IMG/VR virus record: IMGVR_UViG_3300025674_000073
Span: 1-46,844 of that record
DNA from: a virus
DNA length: 46,844 nucleotides
Strand: one strand, 5' to 3'
Under the pieces are notes generated by a model. The model was not told where the DNA came from. It searched no databases and saw only the letters and a program-made list of their open reading frames with translations. Below are positions 23,806 to 32,446 of the stretch, one piece after another. Position 1 is the stretch's first letter. Each line of letters starts with the position of its first letter. The position numbers and the translations under genes were made by a program.

Positions 23806-26769
23806 ATGAAATCTAAACTAACAGAATGGTTAGTTAAACCTTTATTAAATGAAGCACCAGATTTAGACATTAAAGTCGGTGATGACATTTTAATGGGTAG
23901 GTTTAAAAACAAACGAGTAAAAGTTAAGTCAATTGAATTTAATGAAAAAGGAGATTTACTTATCAATGGTCGTCCTGCGTTAAAATTTAGAAAAGTCAAA
24001 AACGACAAAACATTATTACCGAGTAAAACTACAAACAAACCATCAGCAGAACCAGATTCAGATAGAAAAGGTATTGATGATGAATATCCACATCACAAAA
24101 CAGAAAGTTTCTTTGGATTGGGAGCAGGAGACATTCCTTCACCAAGTCGTAAAGCAGTCAAGAAAAACAAAACCGATAAATTATCAGGATATAAGAAAAT
24201 TGATGAAAGAGCAAAACAAGCAGTAGTTCGTGGAAAACTACACAAAAATATTACAGGATTTAATCTTACTTACAAAGGTAAAAAATATAAAGAAATAGAT
24301 TTTGAAGCGAGAAAAATAGATAATAAAACAGAACTCGTTACTTTAAGAATATTAAATCCAAAAAAATTATTTGGACAAGATTTAAAAGTTAAATTTAGAA
24401 CTATTTCTCGTGGCCCATTTATGAAAACCGATACGAGTAAAAAAGTAAACGAACAAAAAGAAATTAAAAAAGTAATCGCAATATATCCAGGTCGTTTTCA
24501 ACCTTTTGGACCACACCACAAAAAAGTATTTGAAGCATTAAAAAGTAAGTTTGGAGAAGTATACATCACAACATCAGATATACAAAGACCACCAAGACAC
24601 CCAATGAACTTTAATGAAAAAGTTAAACATATGGTTAAAATGGGAATACCAAAGAATCGTATCGTGAAAGAAAAAGTTCCTTATGTGGCAAATAACTTAT
24701 TGAAGAAATTCAACAAAGACACCACAGCAGTAGTTTATGTGTTTGGTGCAAAAGATGCTGGTAGATTAAAAGGTGGAACCAAGAAATCAGGTGGTAAAAC
24801 TTATTACCAAGACTTCAAGAAAAGTATCAATGATTTAAAAGGATTTGAAGAACACGGATACATTTATGAAGCACCATTTGTTAAAGTTAGTGGTATATCA
24901 AGCGGAACAGAAATTCGTAATCTATTAGGTAGTCCTAAAATAGATGATAAAAAAAGAGAACAAATATTCAAAAAAACATTTGGATACTTTGATAAGTCTA
25001 CATATGAAATGATGACTTCCAGATTTAAAAAGTTGTTTGAATTTTATCAACAACCACAAGTAAAAAAACTTATGAAAGAAGCAAGTGCTTTTGGAAACAC
25101 ATTTAATGCAGCAATAATGTCAGACGAGGGTATGTATGATTTCTTCGGTAGTTTATCAGATTATTACAGAATATCACCAGAACACGCAGAAGTTATTGGA
25201 TATGAATTAATTGATTTCCCAGTAAGAGATTCAGAAGATATGATGTTTACCATTATGGCAGATGAGTATGAAAAAGACCGTACCAAAACCGTAACACACG
25301 GAAGAACAATCAATCAAAATAGAAAAAATACAGAATCAGTAGATAATCCATTTCCACGATATAAAGAACGAATGAGAAAAACATTAGGTGGTCTTGGATT
25401 TGAAATAATTAAATACTTCGGTGAAGAGTCATTTACCAAGATGAAAGAATCACCAATACTGAAAAAATCAGATGTATTCAAGGGTGTTGACCATATTAAG
25501 AAAGTTCAAGAAGGATTTATGAAAGATGTTGAATTATTAATAGAGGGTGGAGCGTATGGACATATGAATCATCCATTTGATGATAATAATTTGACGTTTT
25601 CAGATTTGAAGAACATAATTATTAATGGGTTAGAAGGAAAGTTAAATCGTGAAGATAGAGTTTCTGAAAAACTTGATGGACAAAACTTGATGGTGAGTTG
25701 GGTAGACGGAAAGTTAAAAGCAGCCCGAAACAAAGGTCATTTGAAAAATGGCGGTAAAACTGCACCAACAACAGCAGGTATCGCTAATATGTTTAGTGGT
25801 AGAGGTGATATTAAAAAAGCATTCGTTGGTGCGATGAGAGATTTAGAAAAAGCAATTGGTAGTTTATCCAATGCACAAAAAACAAAAATATTTGGTAATG
25901 GAACCAAATGGATGAATTTAGAGGTTATATATCCACAAACAGCAAATGTAATTGATTACGACATAGCAGAAATAGTATTTCACGGAACATTAGAATATGA
26001 TAAAACCGGTAGACAAATAGGATACTCAAAAGAATCTGCTCGTATGTTAGAAGGTATGATTAGACAAGTAAATCAAAATATACAAAAAACATTTAAGATT
26101 GGTAAACCAAACTTTTTAAAATTAGATAAAGTTCAAGACTTTGGTAAAAAGAAAAACTTATATTTAAATAAATTAAAAAAATTACAATCACAATATGGAT
26201 TAAAAGATACAGATAGATTAGGCCAGTATCACGAATCATTTTGGAAAGAATATATTTTTAATGCAGCAAAACAATTTAAAGTTTCGTTAAAACCAAATGA
26301 ATTAGTAAACTTAACAAATCGTTGGGCATACTTTGATAAGTCTTACAAAATTCCACAAATGAGAAAAGACTTTAAAGACAGACCAGAATTTTTAAATTGG
26401 ATATTAGATACCGATAAATTAAATCATTTAAAAATGTTTAAAGACAATATTAAACCATTTGAAGTATTGTTCTTCCAAGTCGGTGCAGAAATATTGAAAA
26501 ACGCAACAGGATTTTTAGCAGTATCACCTAAACAAGCAGTATCAAAAATCAGACAAGATATGTTGACTGCTTTGGTTCAATTACAAAAAGGTGAGAATGT
26601 AGAAACATTAGATAAATTAAGAGTACAATTAGAAAAATTTGACGCTATCGGGGGAACATCAGCAATTGTTCCGAGTGAGGGATTAGTGTTTAAGTATAAA
26701 GGTAATTTATACAAGTTCACGGGGGTTTTTGCTCCAATCAATCAAATACTCGGTAGTTTAAGATTTTAG
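23806..26769 (+). CDS. Cytidylyltransferase-like plus polynucleotide-ligase-like fusion protein
   Basis: From the ATG at 23806 (ribosome binding site TAGGAG) the product has 987 residues. Residues 1-16 end in PLLNE, like the capsid-targeting peptides nearby. Residues 223-375 form a nucleotidyltransferase domain: IAIYPGRFQPFGPHHKKV is the GxFxPxHxGH-type motif, and SGISSGTEIRNLL (362-374) is the ISSTxIR motif of NMN adenylyltransferase and relatives. Residues 581-987 look like an adenylating ligase: motif I EKLDGQN (Lys622), NLEVIYP (Glu706, motif III region), motif IV SEGLVFK (957-963) and YKFTG as motif V. The candidate (I/L/V)xE cuts KVNE (213-216) and LLIE (577-580) fall exactly before the two domains. 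A virion-packaged NAD- or nucleic-acid-processing enzyme is plausible. Confidence 0.75.
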   Translation: MKSKLTEWLVKPLLNEAPDLDIKVGDDILMGRFKNKRVKVKSIEFNEKGDLLINGRPALKFRKVKNDKTLLPSKTTNKPSAEPDSDRKGIDDEYPHHKTESFFGLGAGDIPSPSRKAVKKNKTDKLSGYKKIDERAKQAVVRGKLHKNITGFNLTYKGKKYKEIDFEARKIDNKTELVTLRILNPKKLFGQDLKVKFRTISRGPFMKTDTSKKVNEQKEIKKVIAIYPGRFQPFGPHHKKVFEALKSKFGEVYITTSDIQRPPRHPMNFNEKVKHMVKMGIPKNRIVKEKVPYVANNLLKKFNKDTTAVVYVFGAKDAGRLKGGTKKSGGKTYYQDFKKSINDLKGFEEHGYIYEAPFVKVSGISSGTEIRNLLGSPKIDDKKREQIFKKTFGYFDKSTYEMMTSRFKKLFEFYQQPQVKKLMKEASAFGNTFNAAIMSDEGMYDFFGSLSDYYRISPEHAEVIGYELIDFPVRDSEDMMFTIMADEYEKDRTKTVTHGRTINQNRKNTESVDNPFPRYKERMRKTLGGLGFEIIKYFGEESFTKMKESPILKKSDVFKGVDHIKKVQEGFMKDVELLIEGGAYGHMNHPFDDNNLTFSDLKNIIINGLEGKLNREDRVSEKLDGQNLMVSWVDGKLKAARNKGHLKNGGKTAPTTAGIANMFSGRGDIKKAFVGAMRDLEKAIGSLSNAQKTKIFGNGTKWMNLEVIYPQTANVIDYDIAEIVFHGTLEYDKTGRQIGYSKESARMLEGMIRQVNQNIQKTFKIGKPNFLKLDKVQDFGKKKNLYLNKLKKLQSQYGLKDTDRLGQYHESFWKEYIFNAAKQFKVSLKPNELVNLTNRWAYFDKSYKIPQMRKDFKDRPEFLNWILDTDKLNHLKMFKDNIKPFEVLFFQVGAEILKNATGFLAVSPKQAVSKIRQDMLTALVQLQKGENVETLDKLRVQLEKFDAIGGTSAIVPSEGLVFKYKGNLYKFTGVFAPINQILGSLRF

Positions 26770-26777
26770 GAGAAAAA

Positions 26778-27347
26778 ATGGCAGGTTATTCAAAAGAAAC
26801 CAAAAGACAAAATAAAGCATTATCAGATTTGATGTCTGGTAAAACCTATGAAAAAGATTACACACAAGTAGGATACGAAGGTAAGAAAGAAAACCTTGGT
26901 GGTAAAACCAGAAAATCAGAATTAACAGATATAATGGCATCAGTAAGAATGCCTTGGTTTTGTCCTAAGTGTGATAAAGCAATGAAGAAAAAACTTGATA
27001 ATAAGTTTTGGAGAACACAAGGACATTGTTTTGATTGTCAAATAGAATTAGAAAATAAACTTAGACTTGAAGGTACTTATCAAAATTATGCAAAAACCAA
27101 GGTATTGGAAAATCAAAAAGCATATTTAAAAGATTTAGAACAAAGTATTGATGACTTTGAAAAAACAGACGGAAAGCAAGAGTGGTTTAATCAAGTAGGT
27201 GTCAACACCCCAGAATTAGAAGCTGAAAAGTGGGAAATGGGTGAAAAAGAATTTGAGAAAACTATATCAGAAGCAAGAGATTTCATACGAGAAAAAAGAG
27301 AACTCGTAGAAAAAGCAGAAAAACAACTACAAGGAGAAACTGAGTAA
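26778..27347 (+). CDS. Zinc-ribbon and coiled-coil hypothetical protein
   Basis: The 189-residue product has a CPKC pair in RMPWFCPKCDKAMKKK and a second pair, CFDC, in GHCFDCQIE, making a four-cysteine zinc ribbon at about residues 56-86. The C-terminal half (about 105-189) is a highly charged helix, likely a coiled coil. The gene is preceded by TTTTAGGAGAAAAA, a strong ribosome binding site. It lies two genes upstream of the membrane protein and terminase, roughly where T4 keeps its small terminase gene, but I see no small-terminase signature. It may bind DNA. Confidence 0.55.
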   Translation: MAGYSKETKRQNKALSDLMSGKTYEKDYTQVGYEGKKENLGGKTRKSELTDIMASVRMPWFCPKCDKAMKKKLDNKFWRTQGHCFDCQIELENKLRLEGTYQNYAKTKVLENQKAYLKDLEQSIDDFEKTDGKQEWFNQVGVNTPELEAEKWEMGEKEFEKTISEARDFIREKRELVEKAEKQLQGETE

Positions 27348-27628
27348 TGAACTTTATTCAAATGATACTAAACCTATTCTTTGGTGGAAATAAAAAACAA
27401 GAAGTCAAAGAATTGGACAAAGCAATTAAACAAAAAGACCAAGAAGTTAAAGAACTTGAAAAAGAAGTTGAAGTTCTTGAGTCAAAGAAAAAAGTAAATA
27501 AAAAAGAAGTAGCTAAATTAAAAAGAAAAGTCACTACTACTAAAAAACAATTAGAAAAAGCATCAGAAGCAGTAAAAACAGACGATGCCGATGAAGCAGT
27601 GAAATTTTTAAAGAAGTTTAGTAAATAA
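27347..27628 (+). CDS. Small coiled-coil protein with hydrophobic N-terminus
   Basis: The 93-residue protein starts MNFIQMILNLFFGGNKK, a hydrophobic helix long enough to touch but probably not span a membrane. It then continues as one long Lys/Glu heptad-rich coiled coil (KELDKAIKQKDQEVKELEKEV and on to residue 80). It starts on the stop codon of the zinc-ribbon gene. Peripheral membrane attachment or a small-terminase-like oligomeric ring are both possible, and nothing in the sequence decides between them. Confidence 0.5.
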   Translation: MNFIQMILNLFFGGNKKQEVKELDKAIKQKDQEVKELEKEVEVLESKKKVNKKEVAKLKRKVTTTKKQLEKASEAVKTDDADEAVKFLKKFSK

Positions 27629-27645
27629 ACTATATATTTATATAT

Positions 27646-28056
27646 ATGAGATATTTTATTTACATACTATTAATGGGAGCTTTATTCTCACAAGACATAG
27701 TCGGAGATGACCCTATAATCATTGAAGAACCTAAAACTTATACTTTTACAGAAGAAGAAGTATTAGGATTCACCAACACAATTAAAGAACTTGAATTAAA
27801 AGATAGTTTAAATGTTTCGTTGGTAATGGATTTAGAGGAACAAGTCAAACTTTATGAAGAAAATTCATATATAGATTCTATGTTGATATCGAATAAAACT
27901 ACCCAATTAAATCTACTAAAAGACACCAACAAACTACTTGAACAAAAAGTAAAACTCGTTCAACCTAAATGGTATGAAAATAAATGGTTATACTTTACAT
28001 ATGGAGTAGTGTTGACTGCTACATCAGTTAAATTAGCAGGTCAAATAGTAGACTAA
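27646..28056 (+). CDS. Membrane protein with signal-like N-terminus and C-terminal helix
   Basis: The 136-residue product begins MRYFIYILLMGALFSQD, a signal-peptide-like or membrane-anchor segment. An acidic, helical central part (about 35-105) probably forms a coiled coil. Near the end, WLYFTYGVVLTATSVKLAGQIV is a candidate transmembrane helix. This layout resembles phage holins, spanins or envelope-associated proteins; no lysis-gene signature confirms it. Its ATG directly follows an AT-only stretch (27629-27645) holding the ATATTTAT octamer and has no recognisable ribosome binding site. It overlaps the terminase start by one base. Confidence 0.5.
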   Translation: MRYFIYILLMGALFSQDIVGDDPIIIEEPKTYTFTEEEVLGFTNTIKELELKDSLNVSLVMDLEEQVKLYEENSYIDSMLISNKTTQLNLLKDTNKLLEQKVKLVQPKWYENKWLYFTYGVVLTATSVKLAGQIVD

Positions 28057-29624
28057 TGGCAGAACAAATTAAAGAAGTAATCAAACAACAATATATTCAA
28101 TGTGCAACTGACCCTGCATATTTTATGAAAAAGTATTGTATGATACAACACCCAATACGAGGTAAAATACCTTTTGACTTGTATGATTTTCAGGAAAAAT
28201 CTATCAACGAGTTTCAAGAACATCGTATGAATATTATTTTGAAAGCTCGTCAGTTGGGTATATCAACGATTACTGCTGGATACGCTTTATGGATGATGAC
28301 CTTTCACCAAGATAAAAACATCTTGGTTATTGCTACGAAACAAGAAGTAGCAAAAAACTTGGTTACGAAAGTTCGTGTTATGCACTCAAATCTACCAAGT
28401 TGGTTAAAACAACCTTGTGTGGAAGACAACAAATTAAATTTGAGATATCGTAATGGTTCTCAGATTAAAGCAGTGTCTTCTTCTGGTGAAGGTGCTCGTT
28501 CTGAGGCATTGTCATTATTGATTTTGGACGAGGCAGCATTTATTGACAAAATCGACACTATATGGACAGCAGCACAATCCACTTTAACCACAGGTGGACA
28601 ATGTATTGCATTATCAACACCTAATGGTGTGGGTAATTGGTTTCATAAAACTTGGGTGGATGCCGAAGAGGGTCGTGGTATGTTTAATCCGATTAAATTG
28701 CATTGGACGGTACACCCAGATAGAAATGAAGATTGGAGAAAAGAACAAGACACATTACTTGGCCCAACTGGGGCAGCACAAGAGTGTGATTGTGACTTCT
28801 TGACTTCCGGTACTGGTGTGGTTGACGCAGTTTTATTAGAACAAATTAGAAAAAGAGATTGTTCAGAACCAGTAGAGAAAAGAGGTATTGATAGTAATTG
28901 TTGGATTTGGGAACCACCAAATTATTCAAAAGATTATATTGTGTGTGCTGATGTCGGTAGAGGAGATTCAGCAGACTATTCTGCTTTTCACGTGATTGAG
29001 TTGGAAACCTTAACACAAGTAGCAGAATACAAAGGTCGTATCAATACAAAAGATTTTGGTAATATGTTGGTTAGTGTAGCAACAGAATACAATGATGCTT
29101 TACTAATTATTGAAAACAACAATATTGGTTGGGCAACAATCCAACAAGTAATAGATAGGGATTATCCTAATTTATTTTACACAAGTAAAGACTTACAATA
29201 TGTTGATGTTCAACACCAAATGAACAACAAAATCAACAGACAAGAAAGAAATATGGTTGCTGGTTTTTCAACGACTTCTAAGACCAGACCACTAATTATT
29301 AGTAAGTTAGAAGAATTTTTTAGAGAGGATAGTGTGATAGTTCGTTCTAATCGTTTGATTGATGAACTATTGACTTTCGTCTATATAAATAATAGAGCAG
29401 AAGCAATGACCGGATACAATGATGATTTGGTTATGTCTTTTGCTATTGGACTTTGGGTTCGTGATACTGCATTAAGACTACGAACACAAGGTGTAGAACT
29501 AACAAAGAAAACTCTCAGTCGTATGATGGACAACGAGGGTTTATACACACCTAACGATAATAAAAACGATAGTTGGGAGTGGGACACAGGAAAAGAAAAA
29601 GAGTCATTAGATTGGCTCTTGTAA
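28056..29624 (+). CDS. 17: Terminase large subunit, gp17-like DNA-packaging motor
   Basis: The 522-residue protein has the adenine-binding/Q region in LYDFQEKSI, and IILKARQLGIST, a variant Walker A in which the usual GK(S/T) lysine is Ile and the Lys precedes the Arg. Walker B is LSLLILDEAAF, and ALSTPNG is the coupling motif. The C-terminal RNase H-like nuclease shows VCADVGRGDSADYS (first Asp), LIIENNNIGWA and YNDDLVMS, the acidic triad of headful-packaging terminases. It cuts concatemeric DNA and pumps it into the prohead through the portal encoded next. The length is below T4 gp17 (610), mainly at the N-terminus. Confidence 0.93.
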   Translation: MAEQIKEVIKQQYIQCATDPAYFMKKYCMIQHPIRGKIPFDLYDFQEKSINEFQEHRMNIILKARQLGISTITAGYALWMMTFHQDKNILVIATKQEVAKNLVTKVRVMHSNLPSWLKQPCVEDNKLNLRYRNGSQIKAVSSSGEGARSEALSLLILDEAAFIDKIDTIWTAAQSTLTTGGQCIALSTPNGVGNWFHKTWVDAEEGRGMFNPIKLHWTVHPDRNEDWRKEQDTLLGPTGAAQECDCDFLTSGTGVVDAVLLEQIRKRDCSEPVEKRGIDSNCWIWEPPNYSKDYIVCADVGRGDSADYSAFHVIELETLTQVAEYKGRINTKDFGNMLVSVATEYNDALLIIENNNIGWATIQQVIDRDYPNLFYTSKDLQYVDVQHQMNNKINRQERNMVAGFSTTSKTRPLIISKLEEFFREDSVIVRSNRLIDELLTFVYINNRAEAMTGYNDDLVMSFAIGLWVRDTALRLRTQGVELTKKTLSRMMDNEGLYTPNDNKNDSWEWDTGKEKESLDWLL

Positions 29625-29636
29625 AGTGAGGATATT

Positions 29637-31508
29637 ATGGCAGATACAACATTATTTGGAAGATTACAACGATTATTCAGTACAAATGTAATTGTTCGTA
29701 ATGTCGGCGGTAAAAAATTAAAAATCGCCGATACAGACCAAGTTCAGAAACAAGTTAAATCACATTTAGTTGATAGATATACAAAACTACACAACAACTT
29801 AGATTTAGTTGGAACAGGTTATTCAACCGTACATCAAATAATGGCAGCAAGATTAGCATTATTTAAAGATTATGAATCAATGGATTCAGACCCAATCATT
29901 TCATCAGCATTGGACATTTATTCAGATGAATCCACAATGAAAGGTGAATATGGTCAAGTCATTACGATTAAATCAGAAAATGAAAACATTAAAGAAATTC
30001 TACATAATTTGTTTTACGACATTATGAATGTTGAATTTAATTTATGGCCTTGGGTTCGTAATATGGTTAAGTATGGAGACTTCTTTTTACACTTAGATAT
30101 TAATGAAAAGTATGGTATTACTAATGTAGTTCCGTTATCACCTTATGAAGTCGTAAGAGCAGAGGGAGAAGACCCAGAAAATCCTTACTATACTAAGTTC
30201 TACTTAGAATCAATTGAGGGAGCAAACCAACAATTCGGACAAAGAGCAAAGAATGGTAAAAAAATAGAATTTGAAAACTTTCAAATCGCACACTTCCGTT
30301 TAGCAAACGATAGTAATTTCTTACCTTACGGAAAGTCTATGATTGAATCTACAAGAAAGATTTGGAAACAATTAACACTTATGGAAGACGCTATGTTGAT
30401 TCACAGAATTATGAGAGCACCTTCCAAAAGAGTATTCAAGATTGATATTGGTAATATACCACCAGCAGAAGTTGACAATTATATGCAAAGAATTATCAAC
30501 AAAATGAAGAAAACACCATTTATAGACGAGTCCACAGGTGAGTATAATTTAAAATACAATATACAAAACCTAACAGAAGACTTCTTTATGCCAGTTCGTG
30601 GTGGAGATTCCGGAACTGAAATAAATGAATTGGGTGGTATTGATTATGATTCAACCGAAGACATTGAATATTTGAAAAACAAATTATTAGCATCACTAAG
30701 AGTACCGAAAGCATTCTTAGGATTTGATGAAAATGTCGGTGGTAAAGCAACCTTAGCAGCAGAAGATGTAAGATTTGCAAGAACCATTGAAAGAATACAA
30801 AGAATTATTATATCCGAGTTAACAAAAATCGCAGTTGTTCACTTGTATTCACAAGGATACACAGATGCCGACTTAGTAAACTTTGAATTAGATTTAGCAA
30901 GTCCTTCAACAATGTATGAACAAGAAAAGATAGAATTGTTGGGACAGAAAGTCACATTAGCTCGTGATATGATTAGTGATAAAATCCTACCAACAAATTG
31001 GGTGTATGATAATGTTTTTAATTTCTCTTCTGACGAGAAGATAGAAATTGAAAATCAAATCATTGAAGACCAAAAACAGAAATTCAGACACTCACAAATT
31101 GAAATGGAAGGTAATGACCCACAACAATCCGGTGAATCAGTTGGAACACCAAGTGATATGCAATCACCAGGATTATTTGGTGGTCAACAAGACCAACAAC
31201 CACAAGAAGATGATTCAGTCGCAGGTTCTATCTTTGACCCGTTTTCAGATGAAGAAGATGATAGACCAGAAGATGAACAAGGTGGTCGTCCACAAGAAAT
31301 GAACAAACCATTCAAAGATAGTGGAGCAAGAGGTCGTGACCCGTTAGGGAAACAAACAAAAAATCGTAGACCATTAGCATTAGCACATTACGATGCTTTG
31401 AAAAAAACTATGGGTAAAAAGTCAAAAAGCATAATACAAGAAACTAATCAAGTAGATGAATTAGAGAAAGAATATAATGAATATAAAGAGGAAAATGGGG
31501 ATAATTAA
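29637..31508 (+). CDS. 20: Portal protein, gp20-like
   Basis: The 623-residue product lies directly after the terminase and has the T4-superfamily portal layout. The clip and wing segments contain SDPIISSALDIYSDEST and EFNLWPWVRNMVKYGDFFLHLD; ENFQIAHFRLANDSNFLPYGKSMIE follows, and the core has LLASLRVPKAFLGFDE and GKATLAAEDVRFARTIERIQ. The C-terminal 120 residues are low-complexity Gln, Asp, Gly and Pro and probably disordered. Portal forms the dodecameric DNA entry ring and nucleates the prohead. The size is above T4 gp20 (524), with the excess at the C-terminus. Confidence 0.92.
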   Translation: MADTTLFGRLQRLFSTNVIVRNVGGKKLKIADTDQVQKQVKSHLVDRYTKLHNNLDLVGTGYSTVHQIMAARLALFKDYESMDSDPIISSALDIYSDESTMKGEYGQVITIKSENENIKEILHNLFYDIMNVEFNLWPWVRNMVKYGDFFLHLDINEKYGITNVVPLSPYEVVRAEGEDPENPYYTKFYLESIEGANQQFGQRAKNGKKIEFENFQIAHFRLANDSNFLPYGKSMIESTRKIWKQLTLMEDAMLIHRIMRAPSKRVFKIDIGNIPPAEVDNYMQRIINKMKKTPFIDESTGEYNLKYNIQNLTEDFFMPVRGGDSGTEINELGGIDYDSTEDIEYLKNKLLASLRVPKAFLGFDENVGGKATLAAEDVRFARTIERIQRIIISELTKIAVVHLYSQGYTDADLVNFELDLASPSTMYEQEKIELLGQKVTLARDMISDKILPTNWVYDNVFNFSSDEKIEIENQIIEDQKQKFRHSQIEMEGNDPQQSGESVGTPSDMQSPGLFGGQQDQQPQEDDSVAGSIFDPFSDEEDDRPEDEQGGRPQEMNKPFKDSGARGRDPLGKQTKNRRPLALAHYDALKKTMGKKSKSIIQETNQVDELEKEYNEYKEENGDN

Positions 31509-31529
31509 TACCGATTTCTTGAAAGTTTT

Positions 31530-31548
31530 ATATTTATTATTGATAAAA
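31530..31548 (+). promoter_or_regulatory. Candidate late promoter, copy shared with 44438-44456
   Basis: The gap between the portal gene and the next gene contains the 19-nt string ATATTTATTATTGATAAAA. The identical string occurs at 44438-44456, also between two genes. In both places it begins 44 or 46 nt before the following ATG. The fixed spacing and intergenic position suggest a promoter. The leading ATATTTAT also occurs in other gaps. No experimental support exists in the sequence. Confidence 0.5.
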
Positions 31549-31573
31549 AACACAAAAATACTTTGGAGCTCAA

Positions 31574-32446
31574 ATGTCTTATGTTAAACATAATAAGATA
31601 AAGAATACAGGAATTCTTTATGAACTTTTATCTCGTCAAATCACGGTAGATGTGATAAATGACAAGAAAGAAGCTAAATCAGTTAAAATGTTTAAAGAAT
31701 TTTTTAACAAAAATACTGAATTAGGTAAAGAATATGAATTATATTCAATCTTATTGAATAAAAAATACAAAAACTTGACTCACGCATCATCTTTATTAGA
31801 AGCGGTAGTCAAAAGTCGAAGAAAATTGTCAAATCGTCGTTTGGCAAATGAAAAATACAATTTAATTAAAACAATTAAAGAGAATTACGATATAAAAGAA
31901 TTCTTCAATACCAGAATACCAAACTTTAAAGTGTTGGCATCAGTATATCGTGTTTTTCAAACAGAAACCGGCAAAGAAGACTTTGGGCCAGTCCAAAAAA
32001 CTGATTCATCAATCACTATAACTGAACATATTACTCAATCTAAACAAACAAGAGTAAAAAAACAGAATTTAAGTGAATATTCAACACAAGACAAAGATTT
32101 AAGGTTGTTAAGTTATCAATTATTAGTAGATAAGTTTAATAAAAAGTATAAATCTCTTGATGAAAGTCAAAAAAACTTGTTGAAACAATATATCAACAAT
32201 GTATCTAATACAAATTCATTAAAAGAGTTTATCGATACTGAAGTAATTAAAATTAAAAAAGCTCTGAAGTCATTACTTCCAAAAGTGAACGATAAAATTA
32301 CTAAAATTAAATTATCAGAAGCGATTGACTACACAGACACCGCTACAAAAGGTAAAGTCGTGAAAGATAAACACGTGGTTGCATTGATGAGATATTATGA
32401 ATTAATTAAGGAAATCAAAAATGTCCAAACACGACAAAATAGCTAA
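31574..32446 (+). CDS. Hypothetical head-module protein between portal and protease
   Basis: The protein has 290 residues and is preceded by TTTGGAG. It is predominantly helical and basic, with an N-terminal NTGILYELLSRQITVDV stretch and a C-terminal ITKIKLSEAIDYTD. I recognise no domain. In T4 the genes between portal and protease (67 and 68) encode small prohead-core proteins, so a core or assembly role is possible by position. The LSE of KLSEAIDYTD could be a protease site. It overlaps the next gene by 26 nt. Confidence 0.55.
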   Translation: MSYVKHNKIKNTGILYELLSRQITVDVINDKKEAKSVKMFKEFFNKNTELGKEYELYSILLNKKYKNLTHASSLLEAVVKSRRKLSNRRLANEKYNLIKTIKENYDIKEFFNTRIPNFKVLASVYRVFQTETGKEDFGPVQKTDSSITITEHITQSKQTRVKKQNLSEYSTQDKDLRLLSYQLLVDKFNKKYKSLDESQKNLLKQYINNVSNTNSLKEFIDTEVIKIKKALKSLLPKVNDKITKIKLSEAIDYTDTATKGKVVKDKHVVALMRYYELIKEIKNVQTRQNS

